Assembly (NCBI GenBank): GCA_015680685.1
Contig: MNCI01001300.1
Span: 153,939-217,938 of the forward strand
DNA: 64,000 nucleotides
Direction of reading: 5' to 3'
Source of the DNA: Gnetum montanum
Lineage: Eukaryota > Streptophyta > Gnetopsida > Gnetales > Gnetaceae
Shown here: piece by piece, positions 45,061-55,888 of the stretch
Layout of the letters: every line of letters begins with the position of its first letter
Numbering within the stretch: position 1 is the first letter of the stretch
Made by a program: the position numbers and the translations under genes
Notes under the pieces: generated by a model
What the model was told of the DNA's origin: nothing
The model's database searches: none
The model's input: the letters and a program-made list of their open reading frames with translations, nothing else

Positions 45061-47772
45061 TTGCAAAACAAATAGAAGTAATGTCAAGCCACACCTATCT
45101 TAATAGAGTCATAATGCATAAAATGAGGAAAGAAATGTAAGAAAAAATTACCTAGATGTGTAAAAGTAGATTTAGAAAAGCAAATATGCGAGTTGATTTT
45201 GAGCCTCGGTAGGCCATGGATCACTAGTTTAAGGTCTTAGTAGACCATCATGTGTGCAAGATGCATTGGTTTAAGTAGGGTAGAGAGTATCTGGAACATG
45301 GAATTGGGCTAAGCATTCATTGGGCAACCAGAAAAATCTTAAAAAATTTTCTAAGTCTAGAAATTGTTAGAAGAAGTTTAGAAAATTTTCTAACTCTGGT
45401 TGCTACGCTTACCCCTTGCTATGCTTTCTCCCTTGGTACCTCTACAAAAACCTTGGAAAATTTGCCAAAGTGTTGATGCACTAATGTGGTAGGTGATACA
45501 TTTAATTATCCCAAGGGGTATATATGCGAATTTTACCAATGGGTAAACTATCATTTTCTAAAGTGAAAACAAGAGATTACAAAGCATAACATGATTAGAG
45601 TGAGGTGTGGAGCCTAGAGTGTAGCAAGAAGAGTAATGCCAAAGTGTAGCACTTGAGTGTGGTGCCAGGATGATGCACTGTAATGATTGTTGAGACCTTG
45701 GACTCATCAATGTGGAAGAGGGAAGATGAGCCCTGGGACACCTACCATGGGTGCAAGTGGAGGAGAGGAGAGTGTCGCTGATCATGAGGTATGCTTGTTA
45801 CACTTGCCTCCTTGGTAAGGATTGCCACCATCATGGCCACCTTAGTAGCTAAGGCCAAAGAGAGAAGATGTGTGTGCAGGTTGTGGATTTGTGTTAGTGT
45901 TTTGTTTTGTCTCTCTTTGCTTGTTTGGTGTTGCATGGGCCAAGGGGTGACACATGAGCTATGGGGTTTTGGATTTTTTTGAAGTTTTTTTGAAAAAAGA
46001 GGGGGTTTCTAGGCCATGGCCTACCATGGCATCCAGGAGGGATGTGTGCATGGTACAAGGGCTTATGTTTTGGGGTAGCATGAGGGTAATGTATGGGCTA
46101 AAAAGGGGGTTTGCATTGGTAAGGAGCCAGGGTTTCTTGCAAAGAATGTTTTTTCATTTGTGAGGGCCACAACATCTTGGTGTGAGAAGAGGGGAAAAAT
46201 AAGGATTTCTTTTGTGGCCATATCTTGGAAATGAGGGGCCATGGGGCCCCCTCATCTCTCCCCTTTTTTCTTTGGGTGAGTGATAGTGGTGCAAGAGTGT
46301 GTTGGGGTTTTGTCCCCCATTTTTTTTTCTTGTTGGTGTGAGGAGGAAACATAGGGTCGGGGTGAGAGGAGGGTGAGGTGTCTTAGAGGTAGAGAGTGTG
46401 TGGGGAGGGTCATGGGGGCAAGGAGAAAACCAATGGCATGACCACAAGGGTGAAGGGGGCAAGGAGGGCTACCAAGGCCATGGCCATGGTGAGTGTCATA
46501 GTGTGGGACATTGACACGTGATGGTACTGGGTGGCACCGTGAAGGGGGCATGGTGCCTAGGATAAGGAAGTGGTGCAATGGTAGGAGTAATAGTTAGTTT
46601 TTTCATTATATATATACATATATGCAAAATTTGATGTCTTAGGGGTTATGCTCCCAACTATTAGAAAGAATTTTTATTATTTTTTTTGCATATTTTTGGG
46701 GGCTACGCTCCCTGGGGGGTGTAGTCAATAGTTAGGAAATTTTGGTTGTTCTTCAGGATGGGAGCGTAGCAGACAGTTAGCATTTTTTCACTAAATATTT
46801 GCATGGGTTACACTCCCAAAGACATGACCCAAAGTTAGAATTTTTCAAGCATCTTGAGCTACCTCACCCATAGATAGAAAAACGTCAAAGGATTTGCAAA
46901 GTGCAAAGGGTAAAGAATGCCAAATTGTAACAAAATACTAAGCATGCAATGCTGAAGTGTGAGAATGGTAAATGCTAGAATGCCACATGAAACAAAAGTG
47001 CTAAATGTGCTAGAGCTTGCCAAAATGCCGAACTTGCAACCATCGAAACATGCAAACTGGGACAAAGCTAATAATGCAAGTGTAAACTGAAATGCTAATG
47101 CTATGTTAGTATTGTACCCTAATGAGCACCAAGCACGTCAAATAGGTATCGATATCTTGTACTCACAGAGGCTCGTGGGGGACCATAAGGATATATTTCT
47201 AAGTTATACTATTTTGGGCTAAATTTGCTAATTTTCGCTAAGCGTAAGTTAATATTTTATGCCAAAATGCAATCTATTGTGCACTAATGCTATGGTCGTT
47301 TATTGTTTTGCAATTGTAGAGTGCTATTGAAGCGTGTCTTAATTGTCATAGAGCTCATCAGCATTCTATCCTATATTAGCGAGCCTATGCCCAATATGCC
47401 TACATCTCATATGAAGTTAAGTCATCAGACGGTGTGGTTTTGGCCAAGGGCATTTGAATTCCTTGCTTATTTGCTATAGCACTTTAGTATGATCATGTGG
47501 TCACATTTGGTAGTGGAGGCTGCAAGTGCCATCACTGAGAAGTTATTGGCTGGGGCCAACTAGGACATACTAAAATTCATGTCTGATGAGCCTATGATTG
47601 GTGGTGATCGAGTAGGTGGCTTGAGACAAGGTCCCAAGAGCATTTGTTCATTAGCCAAGACTTGGAGCATGCTGGAGTTCTCTTGTTATAATAAGAGCAA
47701 CACCCTTTTCATTGTCATGCACATGCATATAGTTTTCTAGAATCCGCTTGGGATTGTATATTATGCCAGAGG

Positions 47773-47857
47773 GTAAGTGCTATTACTTTTTGATATGTCT
47801 GATTATTATGAGGCATGCTAGATTTGCTAAGTGTTGACTACAAATATCTAATTCTAG
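47773..47857 (+). other. Probable spliceosomal intron in the antisense frame, 85 bp
   Basis: Donor CCAGAGG/GTAAGTGC and acceptor ATATCTAATTCTAG/GTTTAAAG, with the frame continuing on both sides. Plant-like T-rich interior. Confidence 0.55.
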
Positions 47858-49738
47858 GTTTAAAGTTGATGATGAGGGGCTCCATGATGAGATAGGGGCT
47901 CTTGCTTTGACCTGTACCTTACTAGAGGCATTTTTTTCTAGTTTGAGCTTTTAGAAGGTTGTTATTGAACAAGTGGAAAAGGACTTAGAGAACTACCCCA
48001 CCTAGTACCTGAAGGCATTCGAGTGGTGCTGGACCTATGATTGGCTTGATGAGGGATGGGCTAGCAGTAAGTCTATCTTCAAAGAGCTTGTTGCACCATC
48101 ACCTCCATCATGCACATAGTTTGTTCCATGTGGGTGTTCGTTATGTTGGCTTAACTTTTATTTCTTGTTCTCATGCACTTGTTGATCACATGATGCTAAT
48201 GTTGCATTTGCCTATGTTACAACTATCATTGCTTCAAGAGAGGTGGCAATGGTTGCCACTGGTCATAGTGAGGCCACACTTATTATGAAGTACATTGATG
48301 TAGAGGGGGCATAGAAGTGGTTATGCCATTAGGCCTTAGAGGCTTTGACTGGTCAGCTTACATGTGTTGGGTTGATGGACCTTTTCTTGGCCCTTAGCCC
48401 AAGCACTCCAGTGGCCAAGATGGTGACTATTGTTGACTCCTTCAATTGTGATGCCTACCACTTTGTCACTCACATGCATAGAGTGAGGAAAGCCTAACTG
48501 AGAGGTAGACCAGAGGAAAGATATTGAAGAGTGGCTAGGAATCACTCACTCTCATAAAGGCATCATGGTTAGAGACATGCGTGTGCTTGAGGTCCAGAGG
48601 ATTTACCCTCTTTTTTGAGCCCATGCTTTTCTTAAGCTACTCTCGTAAGAAAAGGTTCTTGGGGTGGAGAAAGTGCAAGTGGTGTGGGAGGTCATGGAGG
48701 AGGGCACTAGGTTTAATTAGGCCTCCTCTATCATTATTGGGCTATAGACAAAGATTACCAAGCTTTGCCACAACATCCATATAAGGTCTCACTTTCATTT
48801 TGCATTCTTTGTAGCCTATCTATGAAGGCTTGCGAACTTCCTAGTGATTAGAGATAGTGGATGTTGGATCATGCAGAATTTCAAGCAACTGTCCAAGCCA
48901 TGGATTAAGCACTTATTTGCCACCACTTGTGCACAAAACCCTCTAGAAGGAATTGAGGAGTCATATTCAGTTACGATGAAGGCACATCTGGGGAGGCAAT
49001 AGTCACATTATTCCTATGATAGCATAGGCGAGTGTTTGCCAATTGTTGTTGGGGATGCAAACAGGGTTGAGAAATATATTGTAGAGATGATGGGGTCCTC
49101 TAATGTAAAAATCAAGAGGTCATGTCCAATAGAGGAGACTCCCCCTGCGGTTGGATAAGTAGGCATCAAGAAAGTCCACTTCAAGATATCTACACTCCAT
49201 TTGGTGGTTATAAGTTAATGTACATCATAGATGCATTTGTCTTATGTTTTTTTTAAATTATGCTAATACTACTATGTTATGTTTGTGAATTAGGCAAGAG
49301 AGCTGCTAAAGAAATAGTGGTAGTGATAGTAGGGGCAAGAAACATGACCTCTCCTTAGTTTGAATAGGAGGTAGCATGTAGGGAGGAGCCATTGGAGGCC
49401 CCAAAGATCTCCCAACAGTTTGATGTAGAGGGGTTGTTCCACCCTGAGGGTAACTTTGCCAACCTCTTTGATGGTGTGTAGTTGGGAGATTCACCTACAC
49501 TAACATTGGAGGGCTTTCTCAGTGAGCACTTTGTGTTATCATCTATCCTTGCCCTTTTTTCTTAAGCCTTTAACTACTCAGTCATTACTAAGTGTTGCAT
49601 TGCAGTCTCAGATCTTCTTGCCAGTGATCCATCGCCACCACATGAAGCCATGGGTAGAGAAACCAGATAAATTCACCTTCATGAAAGGCATCATGGAGGA
49701 CATGGTGGACCACATATAGTAATTAGATCCCAAACTTG

Positions 49739-49824
49739 GTATGTATGTCATTTTTCTTGAATTGTTTTACTGATTTCGTGCTTAGTCTGTTGCTAATATT
49801 GGTTTGTTCATTGTATGCTAATAG
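49739..49824 (+). other. Probable spliceosomal intron in the antisense frame, 86 bp
   Basis: Donor AAACTTG/GTATGTATG and acceptor GTATGCTAATAG/GGTCTAAG. Removing it joins LDPKLG to SKLRWDPN in phase. TGCTAAT near the 3' end is a good branch-point word. Confidence 0.6.
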
Positions 49825-51159
49825 GGTCTAAGCTTCGTTGGGATCCAAACTAGGCAGCTCATGTAGATGCCATCCTTGAGTATCCCCTGTGGTGGAGCAA
49901 GTGCCTTGTCATGTGTACGAGGTAGTGAGCAAGTGCATGCTTTCTAGTGCAAAGGCGTTGTCGACCTATAGGCACTTGAACGAACACCTATGGAGATGGG
50001 TGCATGAGCTCTAGGAGATAGTGATGAGCCTAACCACAAAGAATGAGGACCTCTGGTCCCATTATGATTTCTTGTCAGCTCGGGCATAGGGGGATAGTAC
50101 CTAGAAGACATTAGAGATAGATTATGCCAGAAACTAGTTGGTGATCTGAGGTAAGAATGAGGCTACCCAGGAGACTGTTGAGTAGAGGTTGTAGATGGAT
50201 CTACTTTCTTGAAAAAATCAAGAGTGGAAAAGCTTCAATGCCAAGGTATGCAAGTGGGGGCATACACAGAAGGACCACAAGAATTACTACAAGTGTGAGC
50301 AAGATGCCTATTTACAGTAGCTCAAGGCCGAGTTCGTGAAGGCCCATCACCTTGAGATGTCCATTGAGATGATTGGTGGGAGTTGGACCTTCAAGTTGTT
50401 TGCTTAGCATATAGTGGTTAGTGGCTCCCCAGAGCGAGAGATTACCTTGCCCTTAGGGGAGACTTCTATAACCACCTTTTCTATCTAGCCTCCTGCATGG
50501 ACTACCATGGATGAGGATAAAACCCTTGCAGATATTGACTTTGGCCATGAGGACTAAATACAGTTATCAAATGTCAAGATGTTTTGATGCTTGGAGGAGG
50601 GCCTTGATAGATTGCCCCCAGAGTTTGATGTAGGACCCTCTTGAGTTTGTTTTGCTTTTGTTTTTTATGATTTTTATGTGTCAGTTTTGCATGTTAATCT
50701 TTTATTTTAGTTTTGCACTTGTTGATTAATTTTTTGTTTTGTATTGCTTTTGAGTGGGTACCAGGTGATGCCGTAGGCCCCAATGGAATTGTAGGGGAGG
50801 AGGAAGAGGAGCCTTGACCCCCACTAGATACCACCAGTTGAGCAGACCTAATGTAGTCCTACTATTGGAAAATTTTACACTTTGGCCATTTTTGTTGCAT
50901 TGTCATGCTATGTACTCCTACTGATGGAAATATAATAAAAATTATACTTTTTGCAATGAGGATTATGTGTGAAACTTCATGTTTATTTTGTTGACTATTT
51001 AATGTGGATAATGCAACTAGTTGATGCAATTAGGCCCCTTATGTACCCCATGCCAGTTTAAGGTGATGGTAGAAGGGCCATTACTAGTTTAAGGCCATTT
51101 TGGACCACGAATAAAAGGGAAAGTGTTGCTAGTTTTGGGCCATGGTGGGTTGCAAGGTT

Positions 51160-51519
51160 CTAGTTTAAGGCCATGGAAGGCTGTGTGCTCGTTTAAGGCC
51201 TTCTTGGGCCATGGAAATGTGAGAAAGGTTGCCAATTTAAGGCCATGGTGGGCCATGTGCTAGTTTAATGCCTTTTAGGGCCATGGCGATGAAAGAAAGA
51301 TTTCCAGTTTAAGGCCATGGCAAGCTGTGTGCTAGTTTAAGGCCTTTTCATGCCATGGTGACATAAGAAAGGTTGTTAATTTAAGGCCATGGTAGGCTGT
51401 GTGCTAGTTTAGGTCCTTTTCAGGCCATGGCGATGCAAGAAAGGTTGCTAGTTTAAGGCTATGGTGGGTTGTGAAGTGGGAGAAGAATGTTGCTAATTTT
51501 AGGCCATAGCAGTATACAT
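51160..51519 (+). repeat. 72-bp tandem array
   Basis: The core CTAGTTTAAGGCCATGG recurs at 51160, 51232, 51304, 51376 and 51448, exactly 72 bp apart. A second TAGTTTAAGGCCTT half-repeat lies 28 bp into most units. Less regular copies extend left to about 51050. Confidence 0.85.
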
Positions 51520-51803
51520 CTTCTTTTTGTGATTTTGAATTTTATGATTTTTGTGTCTTTTAATGTTTTTTTTTCATGCATAAGAAAGCTAAATGAAAAT
51601 GCATAAGCAAAAAGGAAAAATGCATAACAAAGTAAATGGTGTGAAACATGGGCAACCATGCAAAATGCAAGTACACAAGTAAAAGGTAAGTGGTGCATGT
51701 GGAGATTAGGGGTAGGTAGGCACCTAACACCTACTAAAATAAGGGGATACCTTAGTCATGTAGTTGCCTCCTAACCTGATGTGGGCTAGGAGGTGCATAG
51801 GGC

Positions 51804-52530
51804 TTAGGTAGCACAAGGCGATTCAACCATACCTTCATTGTTGATGCTAAAGGGTAGTTCTACCCATAGAGCTTCCTCAGGGAGGGTATCAACCTTTTTT
51901 GGCTCTTCGAATGAGTTTGTCAAATAAGGTTGACCCTTGTCCTCCATGGGTGACTTGTCATCGGGGAATTCTACCTTTGACCCTTGGTCTGTGTCAACAT
52001 TGTTAATGGTTGGAGGGATCACATTGTCACCATGTATGATCACTTCTTCACCTTTGTATGGAAGGTGGATCTCTTGTGAATGGGTGAGGAGATACTATAA
52101 TTGGGCTAGCTAGGACCTTCCCAAAATCAGGTTGAACCTAGGCATCTCCTCGACGATAATGAATTTGACCGCAATGGGGAATTGCTCCCCTACCACAAAG
52201 GCTATTATGGTTGTTACCTTCACAACACCACGCGACTTGTTAAAGGACTTAGGACAAGTTGTCTTTGTGGCCTAGTTTTGGTTGGTGAGACCAAGCATAT
52301 CAACAACTAGAAATGGGATGACGTTAGTTGCTGCTCCATCATTGATGTGCACCTTGTGAATCTTGCATTGCTCTACATGGATGGTTATAAAAATCGACGT
52401 TGTGGCAACATAACCATTTTTAGGGTCAACCTTTATTGCCTCATGATGAAATGCTAGAGGCATTGAACTTGATTCTTAAGGCAAAGGAGGAAGCATCATA
52501 GCATGGATGGCTTGTTCATCTGTTGGGATT
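51804..52530 (-). pseudogene. Protease of D
   Basis: This is a retropepsin-type aspartic protease that would cut the polyprotein. Minus strand: TSIFITIHVEQCKIHKV, then HINDGAATNVIP with the catalytic Asp-Gly-Ala (52360-52325), LVVDMLGL, and FNLILGRS (about 52125), the usual retropepsin C-terminal block. An acidic linker follows (DTDQGSKVEFPDDKSPMED) to about 51804, where similarity to pol stops at insertion E. Confidence 0.75.
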
Positions 52531-53289
52531 TCCCCTTTGACAAGAATGAAGGTCAACATGTGAACTAGTACTTTGCGGTGAGTGGAGAAGGTCATCACCA
52601 AGTAATACAAGCTGAAGGTTATTTTTTTTGTTTCAAAGCCTACTTGACTTATGCCAATGCATCTAGAAAGTTGTTACCACTATCAATTTTCTTATTAGCC
52701 TTTATCTTCTTCATGTGATCCAAGAGACGGATCTCCTAGGGAGGAGATTTGGGCTTGGTTTGTTTTGCCTGCCTATAAGCCTGAATGCTTAGTTGTTGAT
52801 CGCTTGTAGTGGCAGCTTCGACTGATGTGGCCATAGGAATGGTAGATAAGGAAACTAGTTTACACAAACCTAGTGCCATGCATTCCCTCATCATTCAGTC
52901 AGCAAGGCACTTGTTTGGCCTCTCGAGCTACCACCTCAATTGCTTGGTGTTGTATGCAGGATGAGGCTTTGGGCAAGCAGGGCTTGTTGTAGTCCCCACC
53001 ACTAGATTCAATGAAGGGTCTGCATGTTGTAGTACCCTAATGAAAAAGGGTGTATGAGTTGCTATTACTGCAACATGTTATAGGGCCCTAACCACAAAGG
53101 ATGTCATGGGTACTAGAGGTGGTGCTTTAATGACAAAAGGGATCCTTGAACTAGTTGATGCCAAGGAGGCCCTAATGTTGTCAGAGGGCACACAAACCAC
53201 AAATGGCTCTCATGTTAGTTTTGCATTGTCATCAATGTTGATGGCATTGATGACATAGCCTATGCCACTTACATTGAGGGTCTTTATAA
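52531..53289 (-). other. gag-protease junction region of D
   Basis: It is broken sequence with short basic stretches. No separate domain is recognisable. Confidence 0.4.
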
Positions 53290-55456
53290 ACCTTCGTTGA
53301 TTGATTTTCTAGGTGAACTAGGTTGGTTGCATTAAGAACCAATTTGCCTTGGTCAATCATGTGTTGTATGTCATCTCGTAAGGCCATGTAGAAATCTATG
53401 TCATGGCTAGGTAATTAATGGTAATGGCAGAACTGGTCTAACCTAAAGTACTTAGGGGCCACAGGCTCATTTGGTGTAGCCACTGATGTATTCCTAAGGA
53501 GATAGTAGTAGTAATTGTAACGCTTGTGAGAATATTCAGATATTTTCTTGTATTGGATGCACCCAGCACTAAGCAATTGACCTAGAAGTTCCAATGGCTC
53601 GATTGGCAATGATGTATACTTTGAGCAGTCATTGCACTCAAAGTTTGGCCTTGGGGTAGCTTGCCTCATGGCTATTGATGATGTTGGTTGGTTGGTCATC
53701 GTAGTGCCAGAGCTAGTTGCCTTGTTGTTGGTTGAGGCCTTGGTTGTTGGTTTAACATTATTTGGCTTGGCCTCATTGGCCACCATTGCAACTATTGTTG
53801 TTGCCTTGCCCTTATCCTTGTCTTTCTTCATGTGTGCATTCTTGTAAGCCATGTAAGTTGGATCCTTACTAGCTTTTGCTGCATCATGAATGCTCTTCTT
53901 TTGAGTGAATGCTTGGCTTAGGGAATGTGGGGCAATGTAGTATAGCTTTGACTTGATGTAGTCATTCACTATGCCTTTGAGAATGGCCAGTAGGTGGGTT
54001 TTTGTGATAGGCTCAAGGATTTCATTAAGTTTAGTGCTCCATTGTTGGAAGAACTTTTGAATGGGCTCTAAGTAACCTTGCTTGATCTGTATGAGTTGAT
54101 CCAAGGTCACCTTAGGGTTCAAGTTGTACTTGAAGCAAGTGAAAAAATGGCTAAGTAAATCCTCAAATGAAGATATGGAGGCCCTGGGGAGCTTACAGTA
54201 CTAGTATAGTGCCATTCTAGTTAGGGACATGGCAAACATGTGAATGATTGCATGCAGCCATGCTTGCAACAAAAGGCACTTGGACTAGAAGGTTACTAGA
54301 TGGGCATTGGGGTTCCCTTCACTATTATGTTTAGCGACCTGCAGAAGTTTGATGTAAGGATGCAGGGTCAACAATGGGACAACAAGACTAATAGGATCAT
54401 CCTGGTAGAAGTCCATCACTTGGATTGTATTAGAAGAGGTGGCCTTAAGCCATTTGACCTCTTTAGTGAGTGTCTGAATGAGCTAGAATGCTTGATCTAG
54501 GCTTAGTGTGGGTGCAACGGGCTATGTGTGGCCCATTGTGCTATTGGCATGGTCCATGGTCTCATTGTGAGTTGTGCAACTATGTGGGACACCTATTGAG
54601 TGTACTATTATGGAGACTGTATTGCATGCTGCTATTACATGTGTTGTGTCGAGGGCAATGAGGTAGGGCCTCACCATGTGGTTGTGGCTTGGGCTGTTGT
54701 AGGGGGCACCATCGAGATAGGTGGGATGTATGACACTTAACTCATGTGTTGTTGGGATGTCGACAATATGTGCATGTAGGGTTGGGTTGGCATCACAGAT
54801 GTTAGCATAGAGGATTCCACGAACTATGTTAAGACCATGAAGGACAAGGTAACAAATGGTCCTACACCCTGATGCATATGCGCTTGATGGCTTGCCACAA
54901 TAGGCGTTAGCCTAGGTGGTGACAAGGGAGATGTTATTACCTCAAAGAAGGTATATGGCTAAGATTGCAAGGGAGAAACATTAGAGGTAGGAAATAGAAA
55001 AGAGTTATAGAAGGGATTCTCATTCTTTGAGTGAGCCTCGAATTCCTCTTGCCCATCTTCTAGGGGCACTTCATAGTCGATTGCTGCATCATGCTAGTTC
55101 AACCCACTCAATTGGATGATTTGGTCAAGCATCCACCAAAAGATCTCAGTGAGGGGGATGAGATCATTAGGGGTAGGGAAGTACTCCCTCCCATTTCAAT
55201 GTACAAGCTCATAGCCTCGCTTTGCATCTAGCTCTTGGTAGTCCAAGGGGATGCCTGCTTGTAGTTTTGTGCAAGAAAAGTTGTATTTTCCTTTGTCAAG
55301 CACCATGTGCTTGGGATATTGGTTACAAATCCTGAGGGATTGCCTTCCCACAAAGATGGGGCCCCTAGTTCCAGGAATGTCAATTGTGAATTCTTGCTAA
55401 ATAGGTCACACCACAATCACGCTTGAGGTAGAGGTTGAAGGCTCTTTAAGGTTCAT
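53290..55456 (-). pseudogene. gag of D
   Basis: The N-terminus (Met near 55456) aligns with gag of F: AKRGYELVH then FPTPNDLIPLTE corresponds to AKRNFEALH then FKPTAYDIIPLTD. The Retrotrans_gag core starts at about 54400 (QVMDFYQDDP-like block, then NPNAHLVTF). The frame 54122-53415 is open for 235 codons (LDQLIQIKQGYLEPIQKFFQ, a Lys-rich KKDKDKGKATT linker, CNDCSKYTSLPIEPLELLGQ). It stops at 53415 inside a CxYHxxxGHDxxxC-like motif (FCHYH, stop, LPSHDIDFY) that continues in frame, so that stop is a secondary mutation. Confidence 0.8.
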
Positions 55457-55864
55457 GCTATTGTGAGAAGATGCAAAAGGTGCAACACTGGAAAAGAAAT
55501 GGCTAAGTATAATGATCGTTAAAAATGACCAAGTATAGAAATGTTAAAACAATAGCTAAGTATGAGAGTGTTACTGGAAAAATGTCTAACTGTGGTGCTA
55601 CACTTGCTATGCTAGAGCTTGCTATGCTTTCATGTTAAGGACAAGCTACGCTCTTCCTAGCACATAGAGTTTAGGGTCCAAGTGTAAGAAATACACTTTC
55701 GCTTCCATCCTGCAGGGTGCTAGGGGAACCGAAAACTGGGACTAATCTACACTAATAGGCTCATAGACAACCACAAGGGTGTCATGTCTACACTAGTTCA
55801 AAGCTAGTAATGGAGGTGGAGAGAGCACATGGGAATACCACTGAACGCAGAAGGAAATGGCATG
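55457..55864 (-). other. Leader of D between PBS and gag
   Basis: No reading frame. It contains TGCTACACTTGCTATGCT and CTACGCTCTTCC words like those of the LTRs. Confidence 0.5.
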
Positions 55865-55882
55865 GCCCTTCTTCTAGTGCTA
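55865..55882 (-). other. Primer-binding site of D (tRNA-Asn type)
   Basis: Minus strand TAGCACTAGAAGAAGGGC corresponds to TGGCGCTAGAAGGAGGGC of F, which is the complement of the plant tRNA-Asn 3' end. All three differences are transitions. GTTTTC separates it from the LTR, as in F. Confidence 0.8.
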
Positions 55883-55888
55883 GAAAAC

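Larger units (their letters stand above)
47403..50560 (+). pseudogene. Intron-containing reading frame antisense to D, product unknown
   Basis: On the plus strand long frames with good continuity follow one another. One reads MKLSHQTVWFWPRAFEFLA, with IGGDRVGGLRQGPKSI and YNKSNTLFIVMHMHIVF (47403-47772); the next is VDDEGLHDEIGALALTCTLL (47863 on). Later pieces include ESYSVTMKAHLGRQ (48960-49010), VEKPDKFTFMKGIMEDMVDH (49650-49717), LDPKLG joined to SKLRWDPN across an intron, and a charged helical end. Two introns are clear. Stops mostly replace Gln or Trp codons. I do not recognise the family. It resembles the host-gene-like additional ORFs carried by some Tat elements, but I see no plant-mobile-domain signature. 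Confidence 0.45.
45061..51780. mobile_element. E: insertion between protease and RT of D
   Basis: About 6.7 kb separates D's protease from its RT, normally joined within a few hundred codons. Contents from left: a segment (45250-47120) with CTACGCTC/GAGCGTAGC words like the D LTRs, an antisense intron-containing reading frame (47403-50560, plus strand) and a 72-bp tandem array (51160-51519). I could not find paired LTRs or a target-site duplication. On the minus strand a good acceptor (TTCTATTTGTTTTGCAAG, near 45065) and possible donors (ACTAAGGTATCC, about 51750) suggest E may occupy an Ogre-type intron. It could be a nested relative of D, a captured gene, or both. Confidence 0.45.

Noticed and set aside
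46098-46578. Overlapping minus-strand frames of 84-108 codons, His/Pro/Ser-rich
   Set aside because: They lie in a G-rich low-complexity part of E, overlap one another in different frames and show no domain.
51160-51519. CRISPR-like regular spacing
   Set aside because: The whole 72-bp unit repeats, with no unique spacers, in plant retroelement DNA.
53632-53847. Plus-strand 71-codon hydrophobic frame
   Set aside because: It is antisense to the open gag frame of D; the hydrophobicity mirrors Lys/Ala/Thr-rich gag codons.
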